From: Planctomycetaceae bacterium
GTDB taxonomy: Bacteria > Planctomycetota > Planctomycetia > Planctomycetales > Planctomycetaceae
Length of the DNA stretch: 64,000 nucleotides
Assembly: GCA_020638955.1 (NCBI GenBank)
Contig: JACKHO010000003.1
Span: 496,001-560,000 of the forward strand
Reading direction: 5' to 3'
This document shows positions 63,901 to 64,000 of this stretch, piece by piece. Every line of letters starts with the position of its first letter. Position 1 is the first letter of the stretch. The position numbers and the translations under genes were made by a program. The notes under the pieces are model-generated. The model was given only the letters and a program-made list of their open reading frames with translations, was not told where the DNA came from and made no database searches.

Positions 63901-64000
63901 TGGTCGTAGCCGAGCAGCGTGTCGCCGGGAAACTCTTCGTAGTCCCAGAGCAGCTTCAACTCTTTGTGGAATGTGTGGACGTTGTTCTCGTCCAGTCCCT
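60984..64000 (-). CDS. Type III-like restriction helicase/nuclease (5' end outside window)
   Basis: The frame stays open to the window end; a TTG at 63959 is only an internal codon, so the N-terminus is missing. The 1005 residues seen include a superfamily 2 helicase with Walker A ATGSGKT, DEGH box (LVLVDEGHRG), SATFG, and motif VI-like IIQLFGRGVRLKG. The C-terminal part carries FYPDFLLWL and VTFVDPKG, matching the PD-(D/E)xK nuclease pattern of type III Res proteins. So it probably translocates along DNA and cuts it. A Mod methyltransferase would lie upstream, outside the window, or the double methyltransferase at 56440 may serve. First gene of the operon with the PLD and HEPN-like genes. 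Confidence 0.85.
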   Translation of the reverse strand, partial: GLDENNVHTFHKELKLLWDYEEFPGDTLLGYDQNIVKHTLTLSENRAEPLKWKYFQYLSLLFTEVYLDRFFRDPDKLLADLNQHVAKFNEGKTTKEQLPAYEPNDLRKLAFWNATGSGKTLLMHVNILQYQHYLKLHDKEKGLNRIILLTPNEGLSKQHLEEFHASGMDADLFSKESRSLFSGRSVEIIEVTKLKEEMGQKTVAIDAFEGNNLVLVDEGHRGASGETWIDARDRLCEGGFSFEYSATFGQAMKGKKKLESRYAKNILFDYSYKYFYRDGFGKDYRILNLADDSDEERRNLYLTACLVAFYQQQKLYADNPNTFRPFLLEKPLWVFVGGSVNAVRSENKRKVSDVVDILLTLAEFVKEKRDSITLLERLLSGRPGLLDQRGNEIFATAFPHLISSGMSGEEIYNDILKVLFNSSSQAALHVENLKGTDGEIALRLGENEPFGLINVGDATSLCKLCDEHDLLNVDEKEFSGSLFRGLNEDDSTVNVLIGSKKFTEGWNSWRVSTMGLMNIGRTEGSEIIQLFGRGVRLKGHGMTLKRSSQLEGVSRPDRIHLLETLNIFGIRADYMRQFKEYLEEEGLPGNEERIEFILPVVKNLNGKKLTSVRIEEGKDFKLHGPKPTLAEPPDRLLRHPISLNWYPKIQAQQSKGVAKTEDSAVKHEGKLEERHLAFMDIDAIWFELQHFKNERSWYNLNLHRDSIVPLLLDSRWYKLFIPPEELEFTQFDRVRRWQEIAVALLKKYADRYYKNKKQEWESDFYEYHTLTEDDPNLQVEYRLLIDESQDQIVDQLKGIQSDLDAGVLKDWPFGSCMAYSFGQHLYQPLLHVKSDFVDVSPVSLNEGEKEFVTDLRRFYDDNNSFFDDRELYLLRNMSRGRGIGFFEAGNFYPDFLLWLLVDGKQYVTFVDPKGIRNLEGPDDPKIRFYRTIKELEDRLGDPNVILNSFIISNTPFQQVRWWTEDLTKEQFTKSHVLFQKEDKKTYIERLLTTAASDQQVTVEA

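Overview
The window looks like a planctomycete chromosome of moderate GC. Pointers are two DUF1501 proteins with Tat-like signals, a Tat-exported sugar-phosphate-isomerase-like protein, a CHAT/nSTAND1 protein, a lipoprotein with a formylglycine-generating-enzyme fold, a secreted leucine-rich-repeat protein and many taxon-restricted secreted or lipoprotein genes. This assignment rests on family content, not on a marker-gene comparison.

Layout. 0.3-6.3 kb: membrane protein, LutB without LutA/LutC, tandem secreted cyclophilins, FGE-like protein, and ApbE (FAD:protein FMN transferase). 6.4-9.8 kb: secreted protein, ATPase-like protein with a degenerate P-loop, TPR lipoprotein. 9.8-12.1 kb: Tat TIM-barrel protein plus DUF1501. 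12.4-15.8 kb: LolCE/MacB-like permease, its ATPase, and a branched-chain aminotransferase. 16.0-26.2 kb: conserved hypotheticals, a NosR/RnfG-like flavoprotein with two FMN domains (a likely ApbE substrate), lipoproteins, a universal stress protein and zinc-ribbon/HEAT proteins. 26.3-32.0 kb: a CHAT-nSTAND1 protein and a very large unknown protein, separated by dispersed palindromic repeats. 32.1-38.0 kb: DUF1501, DUF1569, and two apparently identical 1279-bp IS4-family elements. One IS4 copy breaks a small secreted-protein gene and the other sits inside a palindromic repeat; both have 10-bp target duplications. 38-50.3 kb: housekeeping and hypothetical genes (RNase III, DUF3754, VTT-domain protein, TPR lipoprotein) and an alpha/beta hydrolase gene split by an IS1182-family element.

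50.4-64 kb is the accessory part. A complete tmRNA gene (ssrA, 50435-50789) is followed by its terminator, a cluster of 10-bp repeats and a divergent tyrosine-recombinase-like gene, the usual left end of an island integrated at ssrA. The island cargo read here is: an HTH regulator beside three direct repeats; a small unknown gene; a ParB-methyltransferase fusion; a protein with two fused amino-methyltransferase domains; and, on the opposite strand, an operon of a type III-like helicase/nuclease (running off the window), a PLD-family nuclease and a protein with a HEPN-like Rx4H motif. Three of the plus-strand genes start only 34-41 bp after an intrinsic terminator. The helicase-PLD-HEPN operon plus the unusual methyltransferases is the best candidate for an undescribed restriction or defence system. 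The right end of the island is outside the window.
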